64,000 nt of DNA from Arthrobacter sp. DWC3 (lineage in GTDB: Bacteria > Actinomycetota > Actinomycetes > Actinomycetales > Micrococcaceae): positions 1 through 64,000 of the forward strand of contig NZ_PJIP01000014.1 in assembly GCF_002929375.1 (NCBI RefSeq), written 5' to 3'. Under the pieces are notes generated by a model that saw only the letters and a program-made list of their open reading frames with translations, made no database searches and was not told where the DNA came from. A program made the position numbers and the translations under genes. Positions 16,885 to 25,180 of this stretch are shown here, piece by piece; within the stretch, counting starts at the first letter, position 1, and each line of letters starts with the position of its first letter.

Positions 16885-17694
16885 CTAACTCATGAACATT
16901 CCGCCATCGATGTTGATGGCCTGGCCGGTGATGTAGCTGCTGGCGTCTGAGGCAAGAAACATCAGCAGGTTGGCGATGTCGGATGCTTCTGCCGGTCGCT
17001 TGAGGGGGATGTCGTCGATCCACTCCTGAATGAGTTCTCCAGGCTTGTAGTTGCCGAGGCGGGATCCCCATTCCCTGTCGTTGTAGTCCCACATGTCCGT
17101 CTTCACGATGCCGGGGCAATAGCTGTTAACGCGGATGTTGTAGGGGGCGAGTTCCTTGGCGAGGGATTGGGTCAGGCCGATCACTCCGAACTTGCTCGCC
17201 GCATAGTGGGGGGTGAAGATGAAGCCCTGTCGTGCCTGTCCGCTTGCAGCGTTGAGGATGACTCCGTGCTCGCTTTTCTTCAGCAGGGAAGCGGCCTCGC
17301 GACAGCAAAGGAAGACGGCTGTGGTGTTCACGCTGAGAACCCGGTTGAAGTCCTCGACGCTCAGGTCCTCCAAGTTGCTGATGGTGATGATGCCCGCGTT
17401 GTTAACCAGGACATCGAGTCCACCCCATAGCTCCTCCACCCGGATGAAGGCGGCTTTGATCTGAGCCTCGTTGGTCACATCTGCGACTGCATGCTCTACG
17501 TCGAAGCCCCGGTCACGCAGGTTCTGCGCGGCTTCGGCTACCCGTGCATCGCGATCTACGAGCATGACGGAGGCACCGGCCTCCGCGAATGCCTGGCCGA
17601 TTGACAGGCCGATCCCATTTCCGCCGCCTGTAATGAAGACTCGGCGTGATGTGAAATGTCCGGCGAAAATATTCGCTGCGCTATCGGTGGTCAC
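16885..17694 (-). CDS. SDR-family sugar/polyol dehydrogenase
   Basis: A 269-residue short-chain dehydrogenase with TGGGNGIG (residues 22-29), the NNAG motif, NAASGQAR containing the catalytic Ser, YAASK and a C-terminal DGG. GTG at 17694 lies only three bases after the FGGY kinase stop and has GAGGA upstream, so it is co-translated with the kinase. It may generate or recycle the ketose that the kinase phosphorylates. It is not closely similar to the other SDR of this cluster (11392-12159), so two different oxidations may be needed. Confidence 0.85.
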   Translation of the reverse strand: MTTDSAANIFAGHFTSRRVFITGGGNGIGLSIGQAFAEAGASVMLVDRDARVAEAAQNLRDRGFDVEHAVADVTNEAQIKAAFIRVEELWGGLDVLVNNAGIITISNLEDLSVEDFNRVLSVNTTAVFLCCREAASLLKKSEHGVILNAASGQARQGFIFTPHYAASKFGVIGLTQSLAKELAPYNIRVNSYCPGIVKTDMWDYNDREWGSRLGNYKPGELIQEWIDDIPLKRPAEASDIANLLMFLASDASSYITGQAINIDGGMFMS

Positions 17695-17697
17695 GGG

Positions 17698-19257
17698 CTA
17701 TTCCTCACTCGTTGAGCTGGACACCAGCTGGTCATCGTTAATCAATGCCAGGGGTTGTGGTACCCCGGATTGGGGATGGTTCGTTGTCGTGCGGGCCTTA
17801 CTCATCGCTTTCATCCAACTCCGACGACGCTTCTGGATCTGGTCGACGTCTGATTGGGGCAGGAAATCTGTGTGCTGGGATTCGAGCGCCTGTATCTCTG
17901 CATCGGCGCACAGCCCTGCTCCTACCGCTGCCATATGCGCAACTCCCAAAGCTGATAGGTCGGGAACCGTGCTCCGGCTGATTCGACGCTGGCTAATGTC
18001 TGCCTGCATCTGCATCAGCCACGAGTTGGCTGTTGGCCCCCCGTCGACGAGGACTGCATCAATCTTCGGCGACCCCTCACGCTCAGCTGCCTCGAGGACG
18101 TCCTCGATCTGTAGCGGAATTGACTCGAATGCGGCACGGGCGAGATGAGCCTGTGAGGTACCGAGGTTAAAGCCGCTGATGAGAGCTTCCGCGGAATCGT
18201 CCCACCACGGTGCACCCAGTCCCGCAAAGGCTGGAATCAGGTTTACGCCCTGCGAGTCAGGAACGCTTTGCGCCAAGGAGTCGAGATGAGACACATCCAT
18301 CTCGAGTAGTTGCGCTGCCCACAGGACGGTAGCTCCAGTGGCGAGGATATTGCCTTCGAAAGCGTAGATCGGCGCACTATCGCTCCACGCGATCGTGCGG
18401 ACAAGACTCCTGTTGGACGCGTTTCTTTCACTGTCTCCTGAAGAGGAAAGCCCCATAATCGAGCTCCCCGTGCCATAGGTGACCTTTACTTGTCCGGGAC
18501 GCCGCACGCCGTGGGCATACAGGGCAGAGTGAGAATCGCCCATCACGGCATTGATCCTCACTCCCTCCATGCCCGGGATATCACGAAGGGGCGCGGTGCT
18601 GGCCGTGGACGAGCGCACCTCGGGCAGGACCTCGGCAGGGATATTGAACAGCTTCAGAAGCTTTGGGTCCCAACTCGCGGAGTCGAGGTTCAGCAGTTGC
18701 GTACGGCTGGCATTGCCAGCCTCGATCCGGTGCTCGCCAGTGAGGTTGTAGACAAGCCACGAGTCCATCGTTCCGACAGCGATATGACCGTCGCGACTGA
18801 GTTCCCGGGTCGGATCCACCTCATTGAGAAGGTACTCGAATTTCATGGCCGAGAACATGGGATCCAAGGGCAACCCTGTGGAAGCACGAACCATGCCCCC
18901 GTAACCCTGGCGCTGCAGTTCCCTGGCGCGGCGGCCGGTTCGACGGTCCTGCCAGCCGAGGACGGGCCCTAGCGGCATGCCAGTTCGCCGGTCCCATATG
19001 ACCGCCGATTCCCGCTGCGTGCTCAGCCCGACAGCAGCAACAGTCACCTCGAGCCCGTCAACACACTGCGCCATCACATTTACAACGCTGTCCCGGACAA
19101 TCACAGCGTCCTGTTCGACCCAGCCCGGCTGTGGGTGGTTCTGACTCAGCCCGACACTAACCCTCTTGAGGATTGCGCCGTCCTGAGCCATGACGATGGC
19201 CTTAGTGGCGCTGGTGCCCTGATCGACGGCGATGACGACAGGTCGCTGGACGTTCAT
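17698..19257 (-). CDS. FGGY-family ketose/polyol kinase
   Basis: A 519-residue sugar kinase. The N-terminal actin-like domain begins with the phosphate loop AVDQGTSATKAIV, followed by STQRESAVIWDRRTG and GWQDRRTG, which belong to the substrate cleft. The second domain has GDSHSALYA and VDGGPTANSWLMQMQAD. The sequence is closer to the glycerol/xylulose branch than to gluconate kinases. ATG at 19257, weak ribosome site, starts seven bases after the transketolase C-subunit stop. A kinase directly followed by an AptA/AptB-like split transketolase is the layout described for apulose kinase and apulose-4-phosphate transketolase, so apulose is one candidate substrate. Xylulose- or erythrulose-like ketoses are not excluded. 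Confidence 0.88.
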   Translation of the reverse strand: MNVQRPVVIAVDQGTSATKAIVMAQDGAILKRVSVGLSQNHPQPGWVEQDAVIVRDSVVNVMAQCVDGLEVTVAAVGLSTQRESAVIWDRRTGMPLGPVLGWQDRRTGRRARELQRQGYGGMVRASTGLPLDPMFSAMKFEYLLNEVDPTRELSRDGHIAVGTMDSWLVYNLTGEHRIEAGNASRTQLLNLDSASWDPKLLKLFNIPAEVLPEVRSSTASTAPLRDIPGMEGVRINAVMGDSHSALYAHGVRRPGQVKVTYGTGSSIMGLSSSGDSERNASNRSLVRTIAWSDSAPIYAFEGNILATGATVLWAAQLLEMDVSHLDSLAQSVPDSQGVNLIPAFAGLGAPWWDDSAEALISGFNLGTSQAHLARAAFESIPLQIEDVLEAAEREGSPKIDAVLVDGGPTANSWLMQMQADISQRRISRSTVPDLSALGVAHMAAVGAGLCADAEIQALESQHTDFLPQSDVDQIQKRRRSWMKAMSKARTTTNHPQSGVPQPLALINDDQLVSSSTSEE

Positions 19258-19264
19258 GGAGTAA

Positions 19265-20236
19265 CTACCCGTTCTGCAATGCTTCGGCGGCCGCTTCTGC
19301 GATCTTGTCGCCGCCGAGCCCAAAGTAGTCCAAAAGGAACTGGGCGTCGCCGGTGGGAGCGAACTCGTCCTGAAGCCCCAAGATGCGCAGCGGAACTCGG
19401 GCGTCCCGCTCCAACTGTCCGACGTAGCTTGCTACGGCGGCACCGAGCCCGCCGGAGACATTAGCTTCCTCGGCGGTGATGATTGCGCGTGTTTCCCGCG
19501 CTGCAGCCGCGATCGCAGCTTTGTCGAGGGGGTTGATGTAAACAGCGTTCAGCACGCGGGTTGAGATGTTCTGATCAGCGAGGATCTCCGCGGCATGAAG
19601 AGCGCGTGAGACTTCGGTGCCTGTGGCGATGATCGTCACGTCTGTACCCTCTCGTGCGGTGACGAACCGCCCGCGTGTCAGAGAGGCCTTCGGATCTGAG
19701 ACCGCCGGCACTTTGAATCGTCCAATGCGCAGGTAGGTTGGGCGAGGATCGGCGACGGCGTTTCTGATGGCCGAGCGTGTCTGTGCACCATCGGCGGGTA
19801 CCACAATGTCCAAGCCAGGGAGAGCCCGCAGCCAAGAGAAATCCTCGACGGAGTGGTGGGTCGGGCCGAGTTCGCCGTACGCCATCCCCGGACTCATGCC
19901 GCAAAGGATCACCTTGTGCTGGCTGTAGGCGACGTCGGCCTTGACCTGCTCGAGGGAGCGTCCGGTGAGGAAGGGGGCTGCGGCGCAGACGAAGGGGATC
20001 AGTCCGGCATTGGCGAGGCCAGCACCGACTCCGACCATGTTCTGCTCGGCGATACCTACATTGATCAGCCTGTCGGGGAACTCGTCCCGGAACCCGGTCA
20101 GGTTGCTCGAGCCGACTGAATCGTTGCACACGGCCACGATTCGCTCATCAGTTCGGGCTAGCCGGCGCAACTCGTCGGCGAAGTCCTGCCGGTTGTCGTA
20201 TGTCGGTGCATCTGCAACCGTGGCTACCTGTGTCAT
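19265..20236 (-). CDS. Split transketolase, C-terminal (pyrimidine-binding) subunit
   Basis: A 323-residue protein equal to the C-terminal half of transketolase: the thiamine-diphosphate pyrimidine domain, with the catalytic Glu in GIAEQNMVGVGAGLA, then the regulatory C-terminal domain from about residue 200. ATG at 20236 overlaps the stop of the N-terminal subunit (ATGA), so the two are made in equal amounts. Half-size transketolases occur in archaea and in several bacterial sugar pathways, including the described apulose-4-phosphate transketolase (AptA/AptB). The enzyme would move a two-carbon unit from the phosphorylated ketose made by the kinase downstream. Donor not proven. Confidence 0.92.
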   Translation of the reverse strand: MTQVATVADAPTYDNRQDFADELRRLARTDERIVAVCNDSVGSSNLTGFRDEFPDRLINVGIAEQNMVGVGAGLANAGLIPFVCAAAPFLTGRSLEQVKADVAYSQHKVILCGMSPGMAYGELGPTHHSVEDFSWLRALPGLDIVVPADGAQTRSAIRNAVADPRPTYLRIGRFKVPAVSDPKASLTRGRFVTAREGTDVTIIATGTEVSRALHAAEILADQNISTRVLNAVYINPLDKAAIAAAARETRAIITAEEANVSGGLGAAVASYVGQLERDARVPLRILGLQDEFAPTGDAQFLLDYFGLGGDKIAEAAAEALQNG

Positions 20237-21117
20237 GAGAGCTCCTGTAATGCCTGTTCGGTCTGTTCGGGGCTGGGTACTTTGTGGTGCCATTCGACGC
20301 GGTCCTCGATGAAGGACACGCCCTTGCCTTTGATCGTGTTCGCTACAACAGCGACCGGGCTTCCGCTGGTTGAGGGGGCGAACGCGTCGATGAGCTGTGC
20401 GTAATCGTGGCCGTCGATCGATCGAACTTCCAGGCCGAAGGAGGCGAGGCGCTCATCAAGGGGGTCCAGCCCGTTGGTGTCCTCGGTGCGCGCTCCCTGC
20501 TGGAGGCGGTTGCGGTCGACAACGACAAACAGGTTGTCCAGCTTGTAGTGGGACGCGGACATGAGCGCCTCCCAGTTGCTGCCTTCCTGCATTTCGCCGT
20601 CGCCCAGGACGACGAATACCCGCCCGGAAGTTCCGCGGAGCCTGGCACCCAACGCTGCTCCAACGGCAACCGGCAGTCCATGGCCCAAGGGACCGGTATT
20701 GGTTTCCACTCCAGGAATTTTTACCCGGTTGGGATGGCCGTTGAGCGGGGACAGGGGAGCCATGAACGTCGTCAACTCGGACACAGCAAAGTATCCGCAA
20801 TGAGCAAGGGTTGAATAAAGGGCTGCGGCGCAGTGCCCCTTGCTGAGGATGAAGCGGTCCCGATCGTCCTTTTGTGGATCGGCGGGATCGGCTTCCAGTA
20901 CGTAGTCGAATAGGACCGTGAGGATATCAGTCACCGAGAAGTCCCCGCCGATGTGGCCCAGGCCGGCATGGGAGATCATCGTGACGATGGAGCGGCGCGT
21001 GTCCTGCGCCCTTTCATGGAGCAGGGACGAGCGGGCTTCAACATCACTCGACAGCAACTGCTCTCGGTGGCTCCGCCAGACCTCAACCTGAGGAATATCT
21101 GCGACTAGCATATGCAT
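20233..21117 (-). CDS. Split transketolase, N-terminal (ThDP-binding) subunit
   Basis: A protein of about 293 residues equal to the N-terminal half of transketolase. The ThDP motif GDGEMQEGSNWEALMSASHY is present, as are GHIGGDFSVTDIL, SKGHCAAALY and NTGPLGHGLPVAVGAALG. The C-terminal partner follows with an ATGA overlap. Two starts are close together: ATG 21117 and ATG 21111; the second has an AGG seven bases upstream and may be the real one. It is the first gene of the SorC-controlled operon, so its upstream region, shared divergently with a binding-protein gene, should hold the main promoter. Confidence 0.92.
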   Translation of the reverse strand: MHMLVADIPQVEVWRSHREQLLSSDVEARSSLLHERAQDTRRSIVTMISHAGLGHIGGDFSVTDILTVLFDYVLEADPADPQKDDRDRFILSKGHCAAALYSTLAHCGYFAVSELTTFMAPLSPLNGHPNRVKIPGVETNTGPLGHGLPVAVGAALGARLRGTSGRVFVVLGDGEMQEGSNWEALMSASHYKLDNLFVVVDRNRLQQGARTEDTNGLDPLDERLASFGLEVRSIDGHDYAQLIDAFAPSTSGSPVAVVANTIKGKGVSFIEDRVEWHHKVPSPEQTEQALQELS

Positions 21118-21446
21118 ACCTATTCAGTAGTGAATGAATGTGAATCAATGTTATGCCCGTCACAGACTGGCGTCAAGCGAGGGCGGTATTCACCTCGATG
21201 AGCATCCGAGCGTCAGGCCGCCAGTCCCCGCACGCCTGCTGGCTAACGTCAGTTCAGCCCGAACCCTTGACGCTTGTGGTGCGTGTCACATAACCTTCCA
21301 TATAGCTAGTCAGCACTGCATATATATGCAGTAGCCGCTCGCGCCAGCTCTAACAGCTGGTGGTCAACCGCACCGAGCAAGACCGAAGCGGTGGCCGTCA
21401 ATACCGCTTCTACTCCAACCCTTCAGAATTCCGTACTAGGAGAACC
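21118..21446. promoter_or_regulatory. Divergent control region with two palindromes
   Basis: This 330-base region separates the split-transketolase operon (minus) from the second binding-protein gene (plus). It contains the perfect 18-base palindrome ACTGCATATATATGCAGT (21315-21332), well placed as an operator for either direction, and a GCATATGC palindrome at the transketolase start. They are candidate SorC-regulator sites. No gene is seen in it. Confidence 0.55.
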
Positions 21447-22400
21447 ATGCTCCGCAAAATTATCGCGAGTTCAGCGGCGCTGCTGACCGCACTAACTCTC
21501 ACTGCGTGCAGTGACAGCGCGCAGTCAAGCGACGCAGATGGATCAGAAGAAATTACCATCGGCCTCGCGGTCCCCAACGTGGTGTCGCCCTTCTTCAATC
21601 AGGTGCGCATGACGGTTGAGGAGCAGGCCGCACAGCAGGGCATCAAGGTTGTTGTGGCAGATGCCAACGACAACTCCGAGAAGCAGGTGTCGCAGGTCGA
21701 GGACTTCGTCACCCAGGACGTGGACGCCATTATCTACGTCGCCGCCGGCGCAACCGCCGCGACCGTACCGGTGCGCACTGCAAAGGCTGCAGGCATTCCC
21801 GTAGTCACCGTCGACCGCAACCCCGAAGGAGCGCCCGGGGACACATTCATTGCGACTGACAGTGTGGCGTCTTCCACTGAACTGGGGGAGTGGGTTGTGC
21901 AGCAGAGTGGCGGCAAAGGGGTGGTTGGCGTCATTCAGGGCCAGATCGGAACAACACCCGAACTGGACCGCGATAAAGGATTCACGGCAGCCCTGTCAAA
22001 AGCTCCCGGCATCACGGAAGTGGCCCGTCAAGCGTCACAGACATGGAGCCAGGCAGAGGGGTTCGCTATCGCCACCGACATGCTGCAGGCTCACCCAGAG
22101 ATTACGATCTTCATTGCCCACGCGGACTCGCTGGCACTCGGCGCCGCACAGGCGGCCCGCAGTGCCGGGCGCGACGACATCCTTATCGTCGGCCATGACG
22201 GTGATCCTGCCGGCCTCGAAGCAATTCTGAATGGCACCCTGGGAGCAACTGAAACGCAGCCCTCCGTAGGCATCGCAACACTGGCAGTCGAGTCAGCGCT
22301 CAAGCTCGTCAACGGCGAAGAGGTGCCTGCTGAGCAGCTCCAGGACGGTGTCCTCACAACCAAGGACAATGCTCAGGAGTTCATCACCAAACACCCCTAG
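21447..22400 (+). CDS. Ribose-type sugar-binding lipoprotein (copy 2)
   Basis: A 317-residue RbsB-family lipoprotein with lipobox TACSD. It is a clear paralogue of the protein at 14798-15751: same length, and shared blocks such as VDAIIYVAAGATAATVPVR, TVDRNPEGAPGDTFIATDS and the C-terminal EEVPAEQLQDGVLTTKDN. ATG at 21447 follows CTAGGAGAACC; the frame extends to 21360 without support. It is transcribed alone, away from the operon that holds the permease and ATPase. It may deliver a second substrate to that transporter or act as a high-level scavenger under a separate promoter. A strong hairpin follows at 22519. Confidence 0.93.
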   Translation: MLRKIIASSAALLTALTLTACSDSAQSSDADGSEEITIGLAVPNVVSPFFNQVRMTVEEQAAQQGIKVVVADANDNSEKQVSQVEDFVTQDVDAIIYVAAGATAATVPVRTAKAAGIPVVTVDRNPEGAPGDTFIATDSVASSTELGEWVVQQSGGKGVVGVIQGQIGTTPELDRDKGFTAALSKAPGITEVARQASQTWSQAEGFAIATDMLQAHPEITIFIAHADSLALGAAQAARSAGRDDILIVGHDGDPAGLEAILNGTLGATETQPSVGIATLAVESALKLVNGEEVPAEQLQDGVLTTKDNAQEFITKHP

Positions 22401-22518
22401 GGCAGCGACGACACCAAAGCCAACGCGCCCCGAGATTTGGACGAAAAGCACCACGTCGTCTGGGAATACTCGACCAGGTTAACTGGGCCCGCGATAGCTC
22501 AAGATCTGGTCGATATTA

Positions 22519-22557
22519 GGGATCCTGATCGCATTGAGTGGATGCGATCAGGATCCC
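22519..22557 (+). terminator. 16-bp perfect hairpin after binding-protein gene
   Basis: GGGATCCTGATCGCAT (22519-22534) pairs fully with its complement at 22542-22557 around a seven-base loop. No T-run follows, so it may act in both directions. Positions 22401-22518 contain no recognisable gene. Confidence 0.65.
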
Positions 22558-22645
22558 GTCGTTTATGTGACGTGACGTTGCAGGACGACTGGCGACCACA
22601 AACGCAACGATAGCTATCAACCCCAGCAATAACAGTATGAGTACT

Positions 22646-22663
22646 TGTCAACTTAAGTTGACA
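22646..22663. promoter_or_regulatory. 18-bp perfect palindrome before TPP-riboswitch transcript
   Basis: TGTCAACTTAAGTTGACA is fully self-complementary and lies about 240 bases before the riboswitch. Its right half supplies a TTGACA -35-like box reading toward the transporter gene, but I see no convincing -10 at the right spacing. It differs from the FadR-type operator in its centre. Confidence 0.45.
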
Positions 22664-22883
22664 TAAGGCAGGTTATCGGCGATTGTGTAGCGTGGTTTAA
22701 AGCCTGCCGATGGCCGTGTATGCGAGGTCTCCAGCAGTTAGTCGCATATGGTCCTCCTTCCAGTGTTGCTCTTCAGAACCGTCCGCCTGTGAACATCGCA
22801 ACACCACGGCGTTAATGTGCGCTGATGGCAGTTGCGTGGAAGGATGGTCGAAGAACTTTCCGGGCCTGTCCAGCGTTTAGAGG

Positions 22884-22977
22884 CCACCACACGGGAGCCC
22901 GCGCTACGGGCTGAGAAGAAGCTGAAGCGGCTTCGACCGTTGAACCTGCACCGGGTAATGCCGGCGAAGGAAGTGAC
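22884..22977 (+). promoter_or_regulatory. TPP riboswitch (THI element) upstream of MFS transporter
   Basis: The THI-box landmarks are in order: ACGGGAGCCC with GGGCTGAGA (22891-22916), a variable P3-like arm, then TTGAACCTG (22940-22948) and CCGGGTAATGCCGGCGAAGG (22951-22970). The 3' end carries GAAGGAAG, which also serves as the ribosome site of the ATG at 22982, so TPP binding probably blocks translation. Confidence 0.92.
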
Positions 22978-22981
22978 ATCG

Positions 22982-24274
22982 ATGCCTAACAATCGTTCAG
23001 CAACTGCGCCCCGCACAGCTATGCCCTCTGGCGCCCGGCGAGCCGTTCGCGGCGGTATCTTCGGCAACTACGTCGACCAGTTCGACATCTTCCTGCCTGT
23101 GATCGCCCTGGCACCGGCAGCGGCTCACCTTTTCGGTCCGGAGAACCTTGCCAGCAACGCCGGGCTGATTTTCGTCGCGACCCTCCTCGGAAGGCCCCTT
23201 GGCGCTGCAATCTTCGGTCCGATAGCGGACCGCATCGGCCGGGCCGCCACAACGCAGGTCGCGCTGGTTGGCATCGCAGTAACCACACTGCTCATCGCCC
23301 TCGTCCCCGGTCATACAGTCCTCGGCAGTGGGACCCTGCTGACCATTGTCGCCCTGAGGTTCGTCGGGGGCATCTTCCTCGGCGGAGAGTACACCTCCGC
23401 CATCCCCCTCGCGATGGAATGGTCGGAACCCAGACGCCGCGGCCTGGTCAGCGGACTCATCATGTGGATGTCCCCCTGGGCCAACGCCAGCATCGCTGCC
23501 CTGGTGTTCGTACTGCTGAGCGCGCTCAATGCTGAACAGTACGACGCCTGGGGTTGGCGGCTCCCGTTCCTGCTCGGGTCCCTGCTGGCATTCGGCATGC
23601 TCATCTACTACCGGGCCCGTGTTGCGGATTCCCCCAGCTGGAAGCAGTCCACCAAGCGGGCGAATCCCCTCAAAGACATCCTTGTCGGCGGGCAACGCCG
23701 CGCACTATGGCAGGTCTTTGTCCTGATGAGCGGGTTATGGCTATTTACCTATATGGCAATCCCCACTTTGACCAGCGAACTCGCACTGGACGGTCGCCTA
23801 GACGCCAAAACCATCTCCTTTACCATGCTGTGCGCCACCGCAACCTCTGCCGTGTTCATGGCGGCCTGCGGACACCTGTCGACCTTCACCGGGCGACGTG
23901 TCTTCTTCATCGGGTTCGGTGTCCTCGGCGCAGCGCTGGCTCCCCTGGCGTTCCTGGGCGTCTTTTCCACCGAAGGCACCACTGGCGTGGTGTTGTTCGT
24001 GGTGAGCCTGCAGATCGTGACGGTCTCCGGGTACGGACCCGTTGGGGCGTACCTCGTGGAACGATTCCCTGCGGCGGTGCGCTCGAGCGGGTACGGCGTG
24101 GGCTACAGCCTTTCCATCGTGCTTCCCTCCCTGTACCCGTATTACCTTCCGCCGTTACAGGATCTGCTGGGCCGGCATCAAGCCGTCGCTGTGTTGCTCG
24201 TTCTCGCCGGAATCCTGGTACTCATCGGCGGACTCACCGGCCCGGAAACCAATCGAACCCGCCCCCTCCCCTGA
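22982..24274 (+). CDS. MFS transporter under TPP control (thiamine or precursor uptake)
   Basis: A 430-residue, twelve-span transporter of the major facilitator superfamily, metabolite:H+ symporter type. Visible are the loop-2 motif GRPLGAAIFGPIADRIGR and the segment LRFVGGIFLGGEYTSAIPL. Start 22982 is set by the riboswitch; the frame stays open to 22832, but that stretch is the RNA element. Control by a TPP riboswitch implies expression when thiamine diphosphate is low, so the likely cargo is thiamine, its pyrimidine or thiazole moiety, or a breakdown product. It converges on thiD with a nine-base gap. This family is not one of the classic thiamine carriers, so the assignment rests on regulation. 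Confidence 0.85.
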   Translation: MPNNRSATAPRTAMPSGARRAVRGGIFGNYVDQFDIFLPVIALAPAAAHLFGPENLASNAGLIFVATLLGRPLGAAIFGPIADRIGRAATTQVALVGIAVTTLLIALVPGHTVLGSGTLLTIVALRFVGGIFLGGEYTSAIPLAMEWSEPRRRGLVSGLIMWMSPWANASIAALVFVLLSALNAEQYDAWGWRLPFLLGSLLAFGMLIYYRARVADSPSWKQSTKRANPLKDILVGGQRRALWQVFVLMSGLWLFTYMAIPTLTSELALDGRLDAKTISFTMLCATATSAVFMAACGHLSTFTGRRVFFIGFGVLGAALAPLAFLGVFSTEGTTGVVLFVVSLQIVTVSGYGPVGAYLVERFPAAVRSSGYGVGYSLSIVLPSLYPYYLPPLQDLLGRHQAVAVLLVLAGILVLIGGLTGPETNRTRPLP

Positions 24275-24283
24275 TCAGTATTC

Positions 24284-25180
24284 CTAATCTGTTCTGCTGT
24301 TCTGGCTGCCCGGCAGGGTTTCGGCTTCCGCCCATAGTTGGTGGAGGTGGTTGATGGGTCCGTTGCCCTGTCCGACCTGCAGTTCATCGGCGTGGGTGAG
24401 GGCGTTCTGAAGCCAGATCTTGGTTTCGGAGAGTGCGCGGGTCCAGTCGCCGGTCCGCGCCATGGCGGTGGCGATGGCGGAGGACAGGGAACATCCGGTG
24501 CCGTGCGTGTTCCTGGTGTCCACTCGAGGGGTGACTACTTCGAAGACCTCCCTGCCGTCGGCACCTGTCAGCCGCCTGGAGGTGTCCACGAGCGCGTCGG
24601 GGCTGCCTTCCGCGTCCAGGTGACCACCCTTGACGAGCACCACAGTTCCAGCGGCCAGGGACAGTTTCCGGGCTTGGTCAAGAGCTGGGGGCCACTGTAC
24701 GGTGACCGGTTCATCGACCAGAACTGCGAGTTCGGGAAGGTTGGGTGTGACCAGGTGCGCTTGAGGGACCAGTTCCCGCAGCGCGGTTTCCGCGTCGGCG
24801 GCCAGGAGCCGATCCCCGCTGGTGGCGATCATGACTGGGTCCAGTACCACCAAAGGCGGTCGTACCCGCTCGAGCCACTCGCGGACGACGGCGATGGTCG
24901 CTACGTCTCCGAGCATGCCGATCTTCACCGCATCGATCGTCACGTCGTCACTGACCGCGTCGAGCTGGTCCTTGAGGAACTTCGGTGGCGGGGTGTGTAC
25001 GGAGCGGACGCCCCGCGTGTTCTGCGCCACCAGGGACGTCACCACCGCCATTCCATACCCGCCGAGTGCGGCGATGGCCTTCAGGTCGGCCTGGATACCC
25101 GCACCACCTGTCGGATCGGTTCCGGCGATACTGAGGACCCGGGGTACATCACGCACGCTCACATCACCTAGGAACACCAT
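24284..25180 (-). CDS. thiD: Hydroxymethylpyrimidine (phosphate) kinase
   Basis: A 298-residue ribokinase-fold enzyme that phosphorylates HMP to HMP-P and HMP-PP for thiamine synthesis or salvage. Key features are SIAGTDPTGGAGIQADLKA near the N-terminus (pyrimidine site), VVLDPVMIATSGD, LVTPNLPE and the anion-hole motif NTHGTGCSLSSA. It is the last gene of the riboswitch-controlled thiM-thiE-thiD operon and overlaps thiE by 13 bases if ATG 25180 is used; an in-frame GTG at 25159 is the alternative. No ThiC or ThiE fusion is present. Its substrate may come from imported HMP or from the reductive operon on the other side of thiM. Confidence 0.95.
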   Translation of the reverse strand: MVFLGDVSVRDVPRVLSIAGTDPTGGAGIQADLKAIAALGGYGMAVVTSLVAQNTRGVRSVHTPPPKFLKDQLDAVSDDVTIDAVKIGMLGDVATIAVVREWLERVRPPLVVLDPVMIATSGDRLLAADAETALRELVPQAHLVTPNLPELAVLVDEPVTVQWPPALDQARKLSLAAGTVVLVKGGHLDAEGSPDALVDTSRRLTGADGREVFEVVTPRVDTRNTHGTGCSLSSAIATAMARTGDWTRALSETKIWLQNALTHADELQVGQGNGPINHLHQLWAEAETLPGSQNSRTD

